A stretch of DNA of 64,000 nucleotides. Origin: Breviolum minutum Mf 1.05b.01 (Eukaryota > Sar > Dinophyceae > Suessiales > Symbiodiniaceae). The stretch covers positions 29,167 through 93,166 of the forward strand of contig DF240996.1 in the NCBI GenBank assembly GCA_000507305.1. The letters run 5' to 3'. Shown piece by piece: positions 44,019 through 56,220 of the stretch. The stretch's first letter is position 1. Each line of letters opens with the position of its first letter. The notes below the pieces were generated by a model. The model had not been told where the DNA came from and did no database searches. It worked only from the letters and a program-made list of their open reading frames with translations. A program made the translations under genes and the position numbers.

Positions 44019-45230
44019 GCAGGAAATGAGATCGTGTTCACTCACTTCTCCGCACGTATTGCGACTTGGGAAAATGATATTTGGATTTTTCGCGTCATTT
44101 TGCTGCCATGAGGAGACGATGGAAAAGGCCAACAATGCCTACCATTTGGGCCTGGACCTTTCCGAATACGCCAAGGCCAGCATCAGCAAAGATCATTTTC
44201 ACGGCACTCATGTGCCAACGTGCCAGTGCAGTTTCTCAGGTTCATTCGAATCTATGGCGTTTGATCCGCACAAAGATGATGTGTGAATTTACACAAGTCG
44301 CACCGATTCAGCTGAAACGAAATGAAGAGTTGTCACGCGGTCAAAGGCCGCCGCAGAGACAGTGATGCGCGAGAAGCAGGCTATTTGCAAATGCATTGTC
44401 AACGCGAGTCGAGCAGCCTTATCGGTACATTGGAATATATAGAGAATATGAATATGACCTCTATGACTATGACAATGTTTTGAATTATTTTTGGAAAGTT
44501 AGTTTGTGCTTCCCAGTTTGAGCCAAATCTGAATTTGCATGCATCGAGCCACTAAAAGATCATGTTTGCAAACATTTCCGGGGCATGATACAATGATACT
44601 GGTACAATCTGAGGGTGTGATCTACAAAATCGTTCTTTTCTTCCAGCTAAGCTTTGGAGATGTCCATTGAATCATCTCTGGGAGGCACCGAGTCCAAGTG
44701 GTGTGACTGGGCTGCACTTGAGACCGAAGCATTGCCCAGGGACCTTGGATGATATGCTTGCATCTAGTGAAATTAGTGACCATGTAAGTTTGATCTTTGG
44801 TAAAGGAGCCTTCAAGGCAAGATTTGTGTTGATTCATGCGGGAGCACAGATATGGATAGATATGGTACTACAAAGGGCAAACACATGTGTCCCACCCTTT
44901 GGACGGTGTGGTGCCTCAGGCGTCAGCAGGGTTTCGTGAACCAGGCGGAAGTATTGATTCAGTGAATATCAGGGATGTCGGGATGAGGGGATGAGGGGTT
45001 CTCTGACGGTTCACCGCTCAGATGCGAGTGGCGCTTCTGCGAGCTTGCCTGGCAGACCGACAACTGCACCTTGGCACCAATCTTGTCTCAAGAGAAGCTT
45101 CGCTATCATGTAGCATCATTAACATGGTATCTATATCGGGGTGAAATATGGCATTTGTATGATTTATAATTTATACGGTGTCGGTACCGTAGAAATATGT
45201 ACAATTTTACCAACATGGCTCTTCCTCCAG
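44019..45230. other. NEK introns or 3' region with weak exon candidates
   Basis: Protein-like + strand frames occur near 44110-44210 (MEKANNAYHLGLDLSEYAK) and 44300-44376 (VAPIQLKRNEELSRGQRPP), either of which could be C-terminal exons of the kinase. Phases are not established. Confidence 0.3.
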
Positions 45231-45371
45231 CTCCCAAGAGGCGACAAACATAAAGTCCTGATGAACAACCCTGATCCGCTTATTGACCTTGTAGCTCGTG
45301 ATATGGCCGAGTTTGTCAAAACACCCACATTTCAAACACAGCAAATTGGCAGCAAAAGTTCAGGAAACTAG
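45231..45371 (+). CDS. Terminal exon, possibly the NEK C-terminus
   Basis: After CTTCCTCCAG the frame runs 46 codons to TAG. The peptide includes LPRGDKHKVLMNNPDP and LIDLVARDMAEFVKTPTF, then a Gln/Ser-rich tail. It is the first good stop-bearing exon after the kinase domain and on the same strand, so it may end that gene. The join to 44018 is not shown. Confidence 0.4.
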   Translation, partial: LPRGDKHKVLMNNPDPLIDLVARDMAEFVKTPTFQTQQIGSKSSGN

Positions 45372-48070
45372 GAAGTTTCGGTAAAAGTCAGCTCTAGAAG
45401 TCTAATACTAGAGAGATTTCTTGACAAGTTGGCAAGGAAAAGGTAGGAACAAGTTCTGGTCCTTCCCAAACACAACGGGAGGATATGGTGAAATGGTAAT
45501 CATTAGTGCATCTGCCCTTGTTATTGCCTCGATTGCGCCTATGCAGAGGCTTCGCCGGAGAAAGAGGAGGAGGGTGCCTGAAGAACGTGTTTGTGGTGGT
45601 CTATGATACCAAATGCTTGACACACCTAATCTCCAGAGACCTTTGACTGACAAAAGAGTTTCCCCTTGGAATACGTGACAAGCTTTGCAGATCGTCGTGA
45701 TTCGTACTTTTCCTTGGCTGCTGACTGTTGGTCATTAGTCTTGCCTTGTTGTCTTTTCTCATTGCCTTCGGGCCATAGCTTCCATGGGTGTACCTTGAGA
45801 ACGTCTTGCAGGAATACGAGGAAGAATTTGAGGACTACTCTGGCTCAGAGGTGGGATTGATGATGATTGATGGCTATGAACGATGACAAGGGGGCTTCAT
45901 CAAAATCAGCAGATTATTCTGGTGTTTTGGGAATCAGTGTAAAGCGGCAGCGACATTTTATACATTTGACTGAAATGGGAGATTGGCTTTTGAGTCATTT
46001 ATCTGAGTGCACGGATCGTATTGCATTGTAGAAGGAACTCTGGTGCTTGACATTCCTATCACCAGAAATGGTATGATCAGCATATTAGCTCCCAGTTGTT
46101 CCTACAGCTGGAGCAGCAGACATTTCATTACGGGGTTCCAACTCTTGCTGCTGCCAGGCTGGTGATGAGAAGCCACCCAGCGAACTGAGGCCGGGCCACC
46201 GAGAAACCACCAGTTTCAGTCAGCGTACCGCGCCATATTTTTGAAGACTCAAGATTGCCCGGAACATAAAGTGCAAAAGCTGAGCAAGAAGCACCATTTC
46301 TTAAATACGATTTTTGATACATGTTCGATGTCAGATAGTTACTTCATCTGCATTGTTCAGCCATTATTTGCACTTAGCTCAAGATCAAACAAAGGCTCAT
46401 GAAATGCTGAAGGATTGCCAACTGTGAACACTATCGCTTTCTCAGCACAGCTCCTGCAGGACCAGTGTGGCAAACCTCAAAATTGGCGAGGACGCCTAAG
46501 TGTGTCCGCAGTGTTGCCATTACGGAGTTTTTGAACAGGGAAAGAGTTTGACCTGACACTAAACCAGAAACATGTCATCAGTCCCGCAAGTTACTTTGCT
46601 GGGAGATTGGATGAAATTTTGACCCACCTTGGAACCAAACCAGATCTTTGAAGTTTTCATTTTGGTTGTCAGTCTCGTTGCTGAGGCAATAGCAAGTCCA
46701 TTGAGGTGCCTTCTGGGGGTATTTTCGCTTCTGCGACCCCACGGTTTTAATGTGTACTGGTCCCAGTACGTACATATATATATATATTACATAACATTTT
46801 ATTTATATTATATACACACACATTATATGTATAATGTATATGTGTTTGAGCAGATCTCTCCGTTCCCTCTTCCTTTCTATCAACTCTTGTCTCCAGGTTG
46901 CTTCTCGTGTGGACTCCCAATTGGCTCAAATGATTGGGTGGCAGGACCAGGTTGATTGACATCAAAGGATGCTGACTCTACACTGGTGAGTTTTGTTTTG
47001 TTATACCATAGTTTGCTGTGCGTCTTGGCTGCAAAAAAAAAAGTCAGAGGGCGATGATTCTCCTTGAAACCTTTCATGACCTGGCTCCTGAACTTGCACT
47101 TCTGTTGCCCTTCTTCCCATGAGACCTGATTCAACAAGAGAACCCATGATGATCTGACTGAAACTGATTCATCGTGTCCTCGTCGCAGAAGCATATGCTG
47201 GTGCAGTCACAGAGGACCAAAAGCACTGGAGGGTCTGGCTGTCTGAGTGACAAAGTCCTACCATTTCGGTAGCGCACGGACGAGTTCTTTTTTCAATGAG
47301 CTTAGCTTGTGTTGTAAGGTACTAAGATACTAAGAAAATTTCTCTGTTGCGTATTTATGACAGGTCTCAGGAGCCATGAGTGGTGGAAAGGAACACGACA
47401 CATGGGCGTTCCCTTGAGAGTGCATAACTTGAAGACATGTCGCATTGAGCCTATCAGGAGAAGGCAGCAAGCTACGCCCAAAAGGTGCATAAGTAAGTGT
47501 GGCAGGGTGTGGTTCATGGCCTTTGATGAAGTGAGGGGTGGAAGTGGATTGCAAATTGAGGGGTGGAGCCTAAAAGCATGGCAGAGTCATTTTGGCCTGT
47601 GTGCCTCTCTTGTCAGCCTCAGCTTTATGGGTGAAACAGAGCATGTGCGCCAATAAGCGTCCATTACCTGAACAGATTAATGACATTTGGAACGGGAGCT
47701 AGTGTTGGTTGCGCAGGCAAAGGGCAACAGGCTTTTGACTCTGAGCTTGGTGTGTACAGTTCGAATCTGCCAGGCGGATTCCCTCAGAGCTTACCTTCGC
47801 GGGCAAATGCCGGAGGCGCAAGTTGCACATGCGCAATTCGTGTCCCGTCCCGTCATGGATATAGGTCACACAATATCTATGCATATCTATGCATACATTT
47901 TCAGGTATATGTATATACAATCAATGATAGATGATATATATATATATACATATTTGGTATTATATGATATTCACATAGTGTGCAACTTATTCAACTTGTA
48001 TCATGTAATTTTTGTAAGTCAAAACGGCGTGAGTAGGGGATGTCTTGGATGTTGCGTCCGTGGCATCCAG
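45372..48070. other. Mostly empty; one short acidic exon candidate
   Basis: An exon candidate at 45812-45850 (after CTTGCAG, GT donor) encodes EYEEEFEDYSGSE, an acidic motif common in ciliary and NEK-like proteins. It may start earlier, at 45779. Around 47740-47840 (+) a frame with RICQADSLRAYLRGQ is a weak candidate. TA-rich microsatellites lie near 46776-46850 and 47929-47950. Confidence 0.35.
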
Positions 48071-48411
48071 GAGGAGTACCGGAAGGTTCATGCCTTGGTG
48101 TGTGCCTCTGGCGAGGTGGGGACCCGTGAAACACATCGACATGACTTTCATCATACGTTTTCTGAAAGAACAGCAGGAAGTCCCTGGAGTTGACAACGAC
48201 ACTAGAGTAGGTGGACTTCGTGTTCAAAGTGTTTCAACACTTGTCGTGTTTTTTTTTGCATTTGGAGCATGGTTGGTTTCGATTTTCATCACAGTATTTC
48301 TGCGATCATTCCGTTTGACTCCATCATCTCAGCGAGGTGAGCCCTGCGGAGTTGCAAAAACGTGTGTGCAGTGTACTGGGCGCTGAAAAGGCGGGCTTCA
48401 ATGGGCTACAG
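48071..48411 (+). CDS. Two exons of an unrecognised gene
   Basis: Exon 48071-48115 (after CATCCAG, GT donor) encodes EEYRKVHALVCASGE. Exon 48337-48411 (after GCGAG, GT donor GTACCT) encodes VSPAELQKRVCSVLGAEK and then AGFNGLQ. Both are in phase 0 and join smoothly into a helical, soluble-looking peptide. No family is recognised from 40 residues. Flanking exons are not resolved. Confidence 0.5.
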
Positions 48412-50198
48412 GTACCTAAATTTCATGGATTTGAGGTGAATCTGAGAAGGGTTCTGAGATGTGAGATGAGAATATGCTTGGTACTGCTTCAACTGCTTGT
48501 GATTGTTCTTAACTGTTTTCTTGAGTGGTGAACTTCTCAATTCTCGCAGGGTCAAAAATGGCTAATTACAGAGTTGTTTCGTTGCTCTTTTATACCAGTG
48601 CCTCCATGACTACGATGAAATATCCATGAAACTTGCTCTGAGAGGCCCCTGAACTCTTAACGCTTTTCCAGTTGCTTTGTTTCCTGGAAAACGTTTCTGT
48701 GCCTTGGATGCAAAAATGAGCAAAGATGCGACTTTTGAGACCCGGATGGTTCGAACAGCCATGCAGCCATGTTCGAGGTAAAGGGGATAAGAGGATAAGT
48801 GATAAGTTGCAGTGGATGAGTGATGATTGCTGATGATTGCTGATGATTGCTGTGTGCAACTGAAGTTCTCCTTGCGTCAAAGCACATCCGACCCTTCAAT
48901 CCTTCCCTGCAAGATATTTGAATTTAATTGAAGATCCTGTAGCCAGAATGCAGACAGGGTCCTCTGTCAAAACAGGTTGGTTGTCAAAGACACAGTCACC
49001 TGGCACAAACGAGGCTGGAATCGGCCATTCCCCAAGCACCTGAATGAGCTTGAAAAATGGAGCAAGTCTGAGTCTGGCTACAGAGCATCGTTGAAGGCCG
49101 TGTGCCGTTTCCATGTGTCTTCCCATCAGTGCAGTAGAGTATTTCTTGCCATATGTAGCCATATCATGTAGCCACAACTGTTTTCATGGCAGATCTTGAA
49201 GATGAACACTTGGATGAAGTAAAACACAGAGCCCAAACTGAGACGCTAGGAATGCTATTCAGATTGAATCAGCTGTCGAGCATCGGGGACCAAGTGGTCC
49301 TTACTTAAGCATGGAGTTGACGTTTTTGGACAGAATCAAAATTGACGGACTTTAAACTTACATAACCCTATCAACGCAGGCTGTAGCTCCATTTTTTCAC
49401 AGCTGCCCGTGTTTGCGAAATTGCATCTGAAAGAGGCTAGAGTGAACTGCATGAACCGTTTTGTGGCAAGCAGCTGAAGCAGGGAATTGCCAGAAAACAT
49501 CTTGGAAACTGAAACTACTTCACCAGGCCTTCCGTTTTGACAACACGTTGGTTTGCTGCTTTGAAGCTCTGTGAGTTTCGTTTGAGTTTGACATGATTGG
49601 CATTTTTACCTTCCGCGAGAGTTGCAAGGCTCTTAAAAGCTACCAGTATGATTTTCTCTGGCGAGTCTGGTTGTAAATCGTAAGATATCGTAAGCATGTC
49701 GTTGTCATGGCTGGTTCAGCTTGACACAAAGGTGCACGCAGCCACTTTGGAGCCTCAGTTTACATCGATGCACATAGAATTCTAGCTGTTTCCACCCTCA
49801 GGCTGGCCGGCTGGAACCGCGTTCTGGAGGATGCTAGCAAACTCAAAACTTCTTTGATTTGCAAAGTGAAGTCAGTCAAACTCTGTTGTCTTCTTCTGTT
49901 GTGTGGAAACGTGGCTCTTGGCTTCAATAAAAGATGGAAAAGCCAGTCGCTTCTCAAATGAAAGATGGAAAACCTCATCGAATCCATTGTCATCTTTGTC
50001 CTCCCAGCTTCAGATGCCAACAGAACGTGCACTGCCCGCGACATTCTCCTTTGTGCAGCGGAAAGAGAATCAAACGGGTGCTTTTTTCTCGCGGCCGGCC
50101 ATGCTGACATCGATTTGGACCGGGATGACGCGGACCTTGTAGACTGAAGTTCCAGTAGTTCTTGGTTTACAAAAGTTGTTTCTTGGTTTCTGTTTCAG
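48412..50198. other. No certain exon; ambiguous frames near 49965-50147
   Basis: Three copies of TGATGATTGC lie in tandem at 48821-48852. At about 49965-50147 (+) two overlapping frames are both open to stops; one ends in an acidic tail (DIDLDRDDADLVD) after a plausible CTCCCAG acceptor. I cannot decide between them. Confidence 0.35.
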
Positions 50199-50347
50199 CT
50201 GTCCAAGCCATCCCATCGGCCTGTGATCGTCGCTTCAGCTCCCTGTACATTCAAAACAGTGCGCTGGGATGCCTCAAACAGACCCCGCATAGTTACCACA
50301 TCAGCCGTGTGCTTCCTACTAAATGGAATTCTATGGAGAGACCATGA
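50199..50347 (+). CDS. Terminal exon of an unrecognised gene
   Basis: After TGTTTCAG the frame runs to TGA at 50345-50347 and encodes VQAIPSACDRRFSS, then LGCLKQTPHSYHISRVL, then KWNSMERP. A second frame is also partly open, and it would join in phase to the acidic frame ending near 50135. No domain is recognised. Confidence 0.4.
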
Positions 50348-52034
50348 CTAATACGACTTGAATGCCCAATTTCAAATTGGCACTCAACCAGGATAGCTTT
50401 TCCTCCAAGCTTCGCGAGGTGTTTCAGCTTCGTTTTCAACTGCATTAGAGCATGGAAGATGGGGTAGCACTAGTGCCCCTGCCAGCTGGTCTGCCTCTTG
50501 AAGTGTGGAAGCAGGTTGACATCGATATGGACCTTTCTTGCCATAAAATTGACTGGTGCCATTGAACACAGGTGTAGGCGGTGTAGTTTTTGTATTCCTC
50601 TATTTTTCTATCAGCTGTGGTAACCTGGGGCACTCGGAAAGATGGAAGGGAAGGATACAAAGAAATACACACATGTATACAGATAGCTATACAATATAAT
50701 ATAAGACATATTGTGCAAAGGTAGCACTGCACCATTTGATTGGCAACTGCCACGCAGCTTCTTAGCTCCATCTCAGGATGCATGACTCTGAGATGGACAA
50801 CTGTCTAACATGACTGGGAATTGCACTGTAATTTCACAAGGTACCAATCGTAAAAATGCACTAAACATGGATGCACTTGATGCAATATTTCTGATTGCTA
50901 AGATAGTGGTCCTGCGTGAAAGTGCGATCCACAAAGTGTGCAGACTGCAAATGCCACACGCCATGACTTCAGACTTTGTCAACACCACTGGCCAAGTCTC
51001 ATCTTTGGGCCCATGCCGCCACCATGGCGACGATAGCCACGGTGCCAGCCATGCTGCCGACATATGTCACACATGTGACACATGTCTCGTTTGGCAGTGC
51101 ACCATCGGCCTGGAGATCTGCCTATGCCTGAGTGCGGTTCAGCATTGGCACAGGACTGGAAATTACAACTTTGTGATCGTGGAATGATGATAAAATGATT
51201 TGAAGTGAACACCAGAGGCGAATGCCAGGAAGCAAGTTTCAGACCCTTGACTTGTCGGATTTCTGAGCAACACATTCAATTAAAAGATCATTAAACAATC
51301 AGCTTCCACTTGGAGTTTTCACATCGGACGAATATGGACGAATAGTCCCCTTCAAGGCCAAATTTGTTTTTTTGAATCTACGTCGATGTGATGAGGTGGG
51401 ACTATCTCATCAGCCAGGTTTGACTGGACGCAGGACCCGAAAGTACAACATTGGGTGAGGAAAATGTTGGGAAATAAGTGAAATAAGACAGGTTTTTGAT
51501 TGCTTCATCCCGACGAGATGCCATGACCACAGGACGCGCAGCTTCCGCATCACCATGGCTCTTGTCTCAGGCGCGCCAATGATGCACTGCAAAGTCGCTT
51601 CAACGGAGATGTTGCTGGATGTGACCAACCAGAATATCCAATCATTGTGGCCCTTGTGATAAAATGTAATAAATAAACGCAAATCACAGATAACAGCTTC
51701 ATTGAATTTCACATCGAGTTGCATCTACTTCCAAAGTTGAACATACAAGGATTGAACCCTAGATGCCACGCCAGGGTCTGTGGTGATGCGAGCGAGAAGA
51801 AGTGGCCTGGGCGTTCCTTGGCAAGTGCTGGGATTGCAAATCGCCAGATGATTGTGGATTTGCTTCAATACTCAGACTGAGGCAATGAGTGAGTTGCTGT
51901 TGCAGCTGCGCTCTGCTTCAACGCCCCTGCGAGAGGAAATGCTCCAAAAGGAGGATGCAAAAGGCGCTTGGTAATCGCAACATGAGCCAAAAAGAGTGAA
52001 TATATTTCAATCATTTTTAATAATCTTTTGATAT
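50348..52034. other. No supported gene
   Basis: Short frames on both strands without splice support. A frame near 51760-51870 (+; GDASEKKWPGRSLASAGIA) is a weak candidate for a terminal exon. Confidence 0.35.
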
Positions 52035-52697
52035 ATGAGTCTTCCAAGAGTTTTGATGTTGATTGATGTCATTGGACCTTTGGGTATTTGGAGAGGCCTG
52101 AAAGCCATTTGCGCTGGTCTGGGTCAACCAAGTGGTGGCACGGCAGAGCAAGCTTTGCAACGTATACAGGCGAACACTTGCCATCTTGCAAAGTCAAAGG
52201 CTGCTTTTGAGGTCGAGATGGTGGTAAATCACGATGCCAAGGTACAAAGTGAAGATTGAATAGGTTTCATACCCGGTTTTTTCTCATGCGACCCATTGAA
52301 AAGGATGTTTAGGCCCATGTAAGCCTGGGATTGTTGTTTCCAGAATCCTGTGGTTGGCTTGTGATCTGCAGATCTTCAATGGAAAAAGGTGTTGCACCTT
52401 GTGATCACACCTGTTGCAACAGGAGGTGCTGCGGATGGAGGATGACCTCTATACGGGTGTCATTGCCCGCATCATCCAGGTGTTGAATTTGACAGTTGAA
52501 CAAATCAACAGTTGTTTCATTGTAATTCGATCCAGGACTGGACTGTGTAACGTTTCAATCTCATACAGTCATAGAGGAGTCAGTAATTTTGTAGCCTTTC
52601 CATGCTTTTCCTGCCCATCGGTCTACCATGCTGCGAGGCAGTTGGCCAGTTGGCTGAACGTAATGGCGATGTTTTGAACATGTTGCAGAAGTACAAG
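52035..52697 (+). CDS. Three exons of an unrecognised helical protein
   Basis: Exons about 52035-52241 (GT donor GTACAA), 52423-52479 (GT) and 52638-52697 (GT) join in phase 0. The first encodes GLKAICAGLGQPSGGTAEQA, then LQRIQANTCHLAKSKAA, then MVVNHDAK. The second encodes EVLRMEDDLYTGVIARIIQ and the third AVGQLAERNGDVLNMLQKYK. The product is amphipathic and helical, suiting a coiled-coil or adaptor protein. The start at 52035 is an in-frame ATG; an acceptor just before TCTTCC is equally possible. More exons probably follow toward 53 kb. Confidence 0.5.
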
Positions 52698-53205
52698 GTC
52701 GCCCAGCTGCCAGTAGCCTCAGTTCGTTGCTGGAAGATGGGGAAATGTCTCATGAGTTGCAGAAGTTGATGCGGTGGCCATAAAGGGAATCCGAGATTGG
52801 TGAGAGTTTGCAAGAGACTGCTTTTTGTGGAACCATTGATTGTGCCCCAGACAAGCTTTGCGAACCATACTCAGAAGAGGTAACAATCTGGAATCTAGAT
52901 ACTCTAGTAAGGTTGTTGCAATTCTTCTGTGCGACAACAAGTTTTCATTCTTCATACGCTCCATCTTATGCTGAGGAAAGACATGTGCAAAACGCTGGCC
53001 CTGCCACAGAGTTCCTCATCAACATAGTGTGGAGTTCGCACAACCAGAACCTTCATCTCATGACTGTCCAAGAACCCGCAACAGAAATACACTCGTTAGC
53101 CCTCTTCATCCTTTTTCAAACTTTTGTAAATGTAATCATCTCATTCTTTGGTCTTGGGGATGGACATGGAAAAATGGATGTAACATTACATGATCGAACT
53201 CCAAG
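52698..53205. other. Probable introns with one uncertain exon
   Basis: A stretch ending at the GT donor after 52879 is open in two frames (KLCEPYSEE or PLIVPQTSFANH) and probably hides an exon of the preceding gene. Confidence 0.3.
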
Positions 53206-53705
53206 GAGGTTGGAAAGGTCAAATGAGAGCTCAGGTGGTCGCAAAGCACTTCTGGCAGATCGGATTGCCAGCAAAGCTATGGAGCTTTGGCAGGTGATGA
53301 AACTCCGAGGTGCTCCTGTTTCCATTGTGTTTCCAGGTTGCCCTTGTTGTAAGCAGCTTCAAAGAATCCTTCATTCTATACAGATTTTCTATAACATATA
53401 TTTTGCGTTTGTATTCTTTAATTTATGAGTTTATGACTTATGATCTTTCACGCTTGTCTTTAAGATCTGCTTTCACCTGCATGACCTTCGAACAGCAACT
53501 GATAGATTCAGGTGCAGAAGTTGAGCCTTCAACACAGAAAGCTTGGTGTCTCAGAGCACGGCCTGGGGGCAACAGCGGCAGAACTTCGATTGTTACTATT
53601 GTGGAAATGCACTCAAATGTTTAGGCGGAGTTTGTCGCAGCTGAAGGCCTCCATACTGATTTGTGCTATATGGGCCACATGGGGCAGGAGATTGGGAACT
53701 GTGAA
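53206..53705 (+). CDS. Exon cluster of an unrecognised gene
   Basis: Exon 53206-53293 encodes RLERSNESSGGRKALLADRI then ASKAMELWQ and ends at GTGATG. Pieces at 53337-53348 (VALV) and 53465-53511 (ICFHLHDLRTATDRF) join to it in phase and may be small exons. Exon 53625-53705 (after TGTTTAG) encodes AEFVAAEGLHTDLCYMG then MGQEIGNCE and ends at a GT donor. The first and last are the firmest. No family is recognised. Confidence 0.4.
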
Positions 53706-54982
53706 GTTTCCTTGGTTACAAGCAAGGGCAAAATAATCAACAAGACAAATCCACACAAAGGAGCCCGAAAACCAAAGCCCAGACGGCTGTTTGCTCGGTT
53801 GCCATTGACGATCATTTTTGATTTGCTTCACAGGCGTTACGGCTGAGCGTGCCCCTGTGATGGTCTTAGTTTTTCGAATTCGAACCCGGTCGAGCCTTTG
53901 AGAATTCGCGCATTTGGATCCAAAAAAGGAATGACATAATGCCATGGATCATTATGAATCCAATTTCATTGGAGCGGAATGATCATACATGACCTGGCCA
54001 CTGTTGGATGTGTGCCTAGGCGACCTCAGCCTCAAGTTCACGACGGCCTCGGCCAGCTGAAGTGGAAGACGTGATGCAAGTTGGAGAAACTTGACTGGAG
54101 ATTGTTGCACATGCAAAGGTACTTTGCCCATTGGGATTTCTATCACATTTTTCTTGAGCTCGTAGCCCTTTTCTTATTCTGAAGGCAATTTTTGATATTC
54201 AGTATACAGTATATTTTCAATTAATTGTTTAATTTCATATCATCCGCGGAATCAATGTAGATAATTTTCAGCAGTGTCCATGGTTTCTTGTGCTTTGTAA
54301 TATCAATGTTGTGACGTGTTCCTGGGAATGGACCTGGATGGACCTGCGCTCTGAACCAATTTTACAGTTGACTGATTTGCTCAGGAGAGATCGTCCGCAG
54401 GTCCAGTGGGAAGTGAAGCTGCATGTGGACATTTTTCAAATTATGGAGAATACAGAATACTGCATGCAAAGAGAACATGGAGCATAGAAAGCATGGTCAT
54501 TAAAAAACCCAGACCAAGGAGACATACGGAAGTGAAAAAAGCCTTCATGTTTGGAGTCAGCGCAGGTGATACATCCAGAGTTGAGCCACCTTTAAGGGTG
54601 CAGGACGAGTGTGGACGGCAACGGTGAGTTCGTACATCCTTTCTCCAGTTCTATCATGTTCTATTTGTATCTTGATTGGTCCAGATAGTCATATTGTGTA
54701 TTGTTTAGCAGAAGATGTCATAAGTCCATGAGTCCATGAGCCAAGTCTTGTCTCATTATGTCGGGACCATGGCGACCAATTTCTATTCTTTCGATTGTCT
54801 CGAGGAACCTTTGGAGGCCGAAGTTCTGGAACAGGCACTTCATGGGCGTGGTCATGAGGTGATGTCAGTTACAGTATGAAATCGTACGAATGTGCAGATT
54901 AGGCAAGACAGCTGCGATATAGGCCCCGGAAGTCCTAGCTGGGAATGAAAATTCCGATAGAGCAGACCAAATCTTGTTGAAG
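53706..54982. other. Mostly introns; one short exon candidate
   Basis: A candidate exon at about 54368-54400 (after TTTTACAG, GT donor) encodes LTDLLRRDRPQ. Nothing else is supported. Confidence 0.3.
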
Positions 54983-55091
54983 TCCACGCCTAAATGGATG
55001 TCCTGGAACTTCTTTGACCTAACAAAGCGAACGCACTCAGATCAAACTGCACGTATTTTCACCAGCGTGTTTGATGCTGCACAGCTCAGAG
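54983..55091 (+). CDS. Internal exon of an unrecognised gene
   Basis: 109 nt after TTGAAG, ending in phase 1 at a GT donor (GTTGCC). It encodes STPKWMSWNFFDLTKRT then SDQTARIFTSVFDAAQLR, strongly protein-like. No domain is recognised. Confidence 0.5.
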
Positions 55092-55271
55092 GTTGCCTAA
55101 GAAGATGTCGTGGTTCCTTGATGTTTCCAGTACTAGTGAGTCAGCCAGAAGCTTCTTGAAGTTTCGCAACAAGTAGGCTCTTTGATGAAGCAAATCAATA
55201 CAGTATATAGTTTATATAATTTATAACTTATAGTACTTAAGTAAGCAAACTTATCCTGTTGCTTATTCCAG

Positions 55272-55341
55272 ATTAGTGGTGGAGCAAGCAACGCAGGAGC
55301 AACCACCAGTTGTTGAGGAGGCAGGGACACTGGGCCACTAG
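55272..55341 (+). CDS. Terminal exon of an unrecognised gene
   Basis: After TATTCCAG the frame encodes LVVEQATQEQPPVVEEAG and TLGH before TAG. Its phase does not fit the exon ending at 55091 directly, so at least one exon may lie between. Confidence 0.35.
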
Positions 55342-55509
55342 TGTGGCAATCGCCAACAAACTGCTGACACAATCAATCTGACAAAATGGCCGTCCCTTTG
55401 GGAATCAGCCGAACAACAACTGGGTTTTGTGTGCTCGACTCAAGATGTGCAATACCATTGCTGTACCACGCCGTCTTGCGTTTGCAAAGACAACTGAACG
55501 TGCTTTTAG

Positions 55510-55617
55510 CGATCCCTTGACTATTCAAAGAGTGACAGTCGGACATGTCAGGCTGATGAGGAAGACGAAGAAGAGGAAGATGCAGCCACCAGGACGAAGC
55601 AATACCAGAAGCTCTGA
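55510..55617 (+). CDS. Terminal exon with acidic run
   Basis: After GCTTTTAG the frame encodes RSLDYSKSDSRTCQ, then the acidic run ADEEDEEEEDAA, then TRTKQYQKL and TGA. The sharp acidic cluster is typical of a disordered C-terminal tail. A competing, basic frame is open over the same bases (55427-55654), so the choice rests on the acceptor and composition. Confidence 0.35.
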   Translation, partial: RSLDYSKSDSRTCQADEEDEEEEDAATRTKQYQKL

Positions 55618-56172
55618 ATGGCCCAAACGCATCAGTGACTTCCGACACCTGTGATTTCTGAAGGTTGGGGTGGCCAGATGCAATGAGTGCGAAATGAGCT
55701 GAAGTTGGTATGAAATATTTTGTCAGCTTCGCGAGGAGTGCGAGGAGATTCCGAGAAAGACGATCCAAATTGATGGGTTACGTCGTGGAGGCATCACCCG
55801 AGTCATTGATCGGTCTCCTGTGCCAGGCCTCTCTACCAAATACATCCAAATCCAGATCTCATTCAGTCTGTCCTTTTTTCTTCACCTATTCCGAAGCAAA
55901 GAATCCATAATTCGCAGCAAGATTCTCCTATGTTGCATCAGTCTGCACAATGTGCTCTTCAGACCCTTTGATGAGGTTAATGAGGTTCATGATGGTTCAT
56001 GCACGTTTGTGCAAACGTGCATAAGATGTAAGATGGGCGGCGTATGGTTGGTGCTTATGGGTGCAAGGATGTCCCTTTGATTGGCTGTTTCATTCCTCGC
56101 ATTCTCAGATTCTTGAAAAACGTCACAATATATTACTCTTACACCTGGTTTGCCTGTTGTCTCCATCGGCAG
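55618..56172. other. No supported gene
   Basis: Hydrophobic, AT-rich frames only. Confidence 0.4.
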
Positions 56173-56220
56173 GAAAATGCGACTGTGTATGGAGAGCATA
56201 AGAAGCAGTACTTGAAGGAT
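56173..56220 (+). CDS. Internal exon of an unrecognised gene
   Basis: 48 nt between CGGCAG and a perfect GTGAGT donor, encoding ENATVYGEHKKQYLKD. The peptide could instead read on through the donor (VSAAIKDHL). No family is recognised. Confidence 0.4.
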
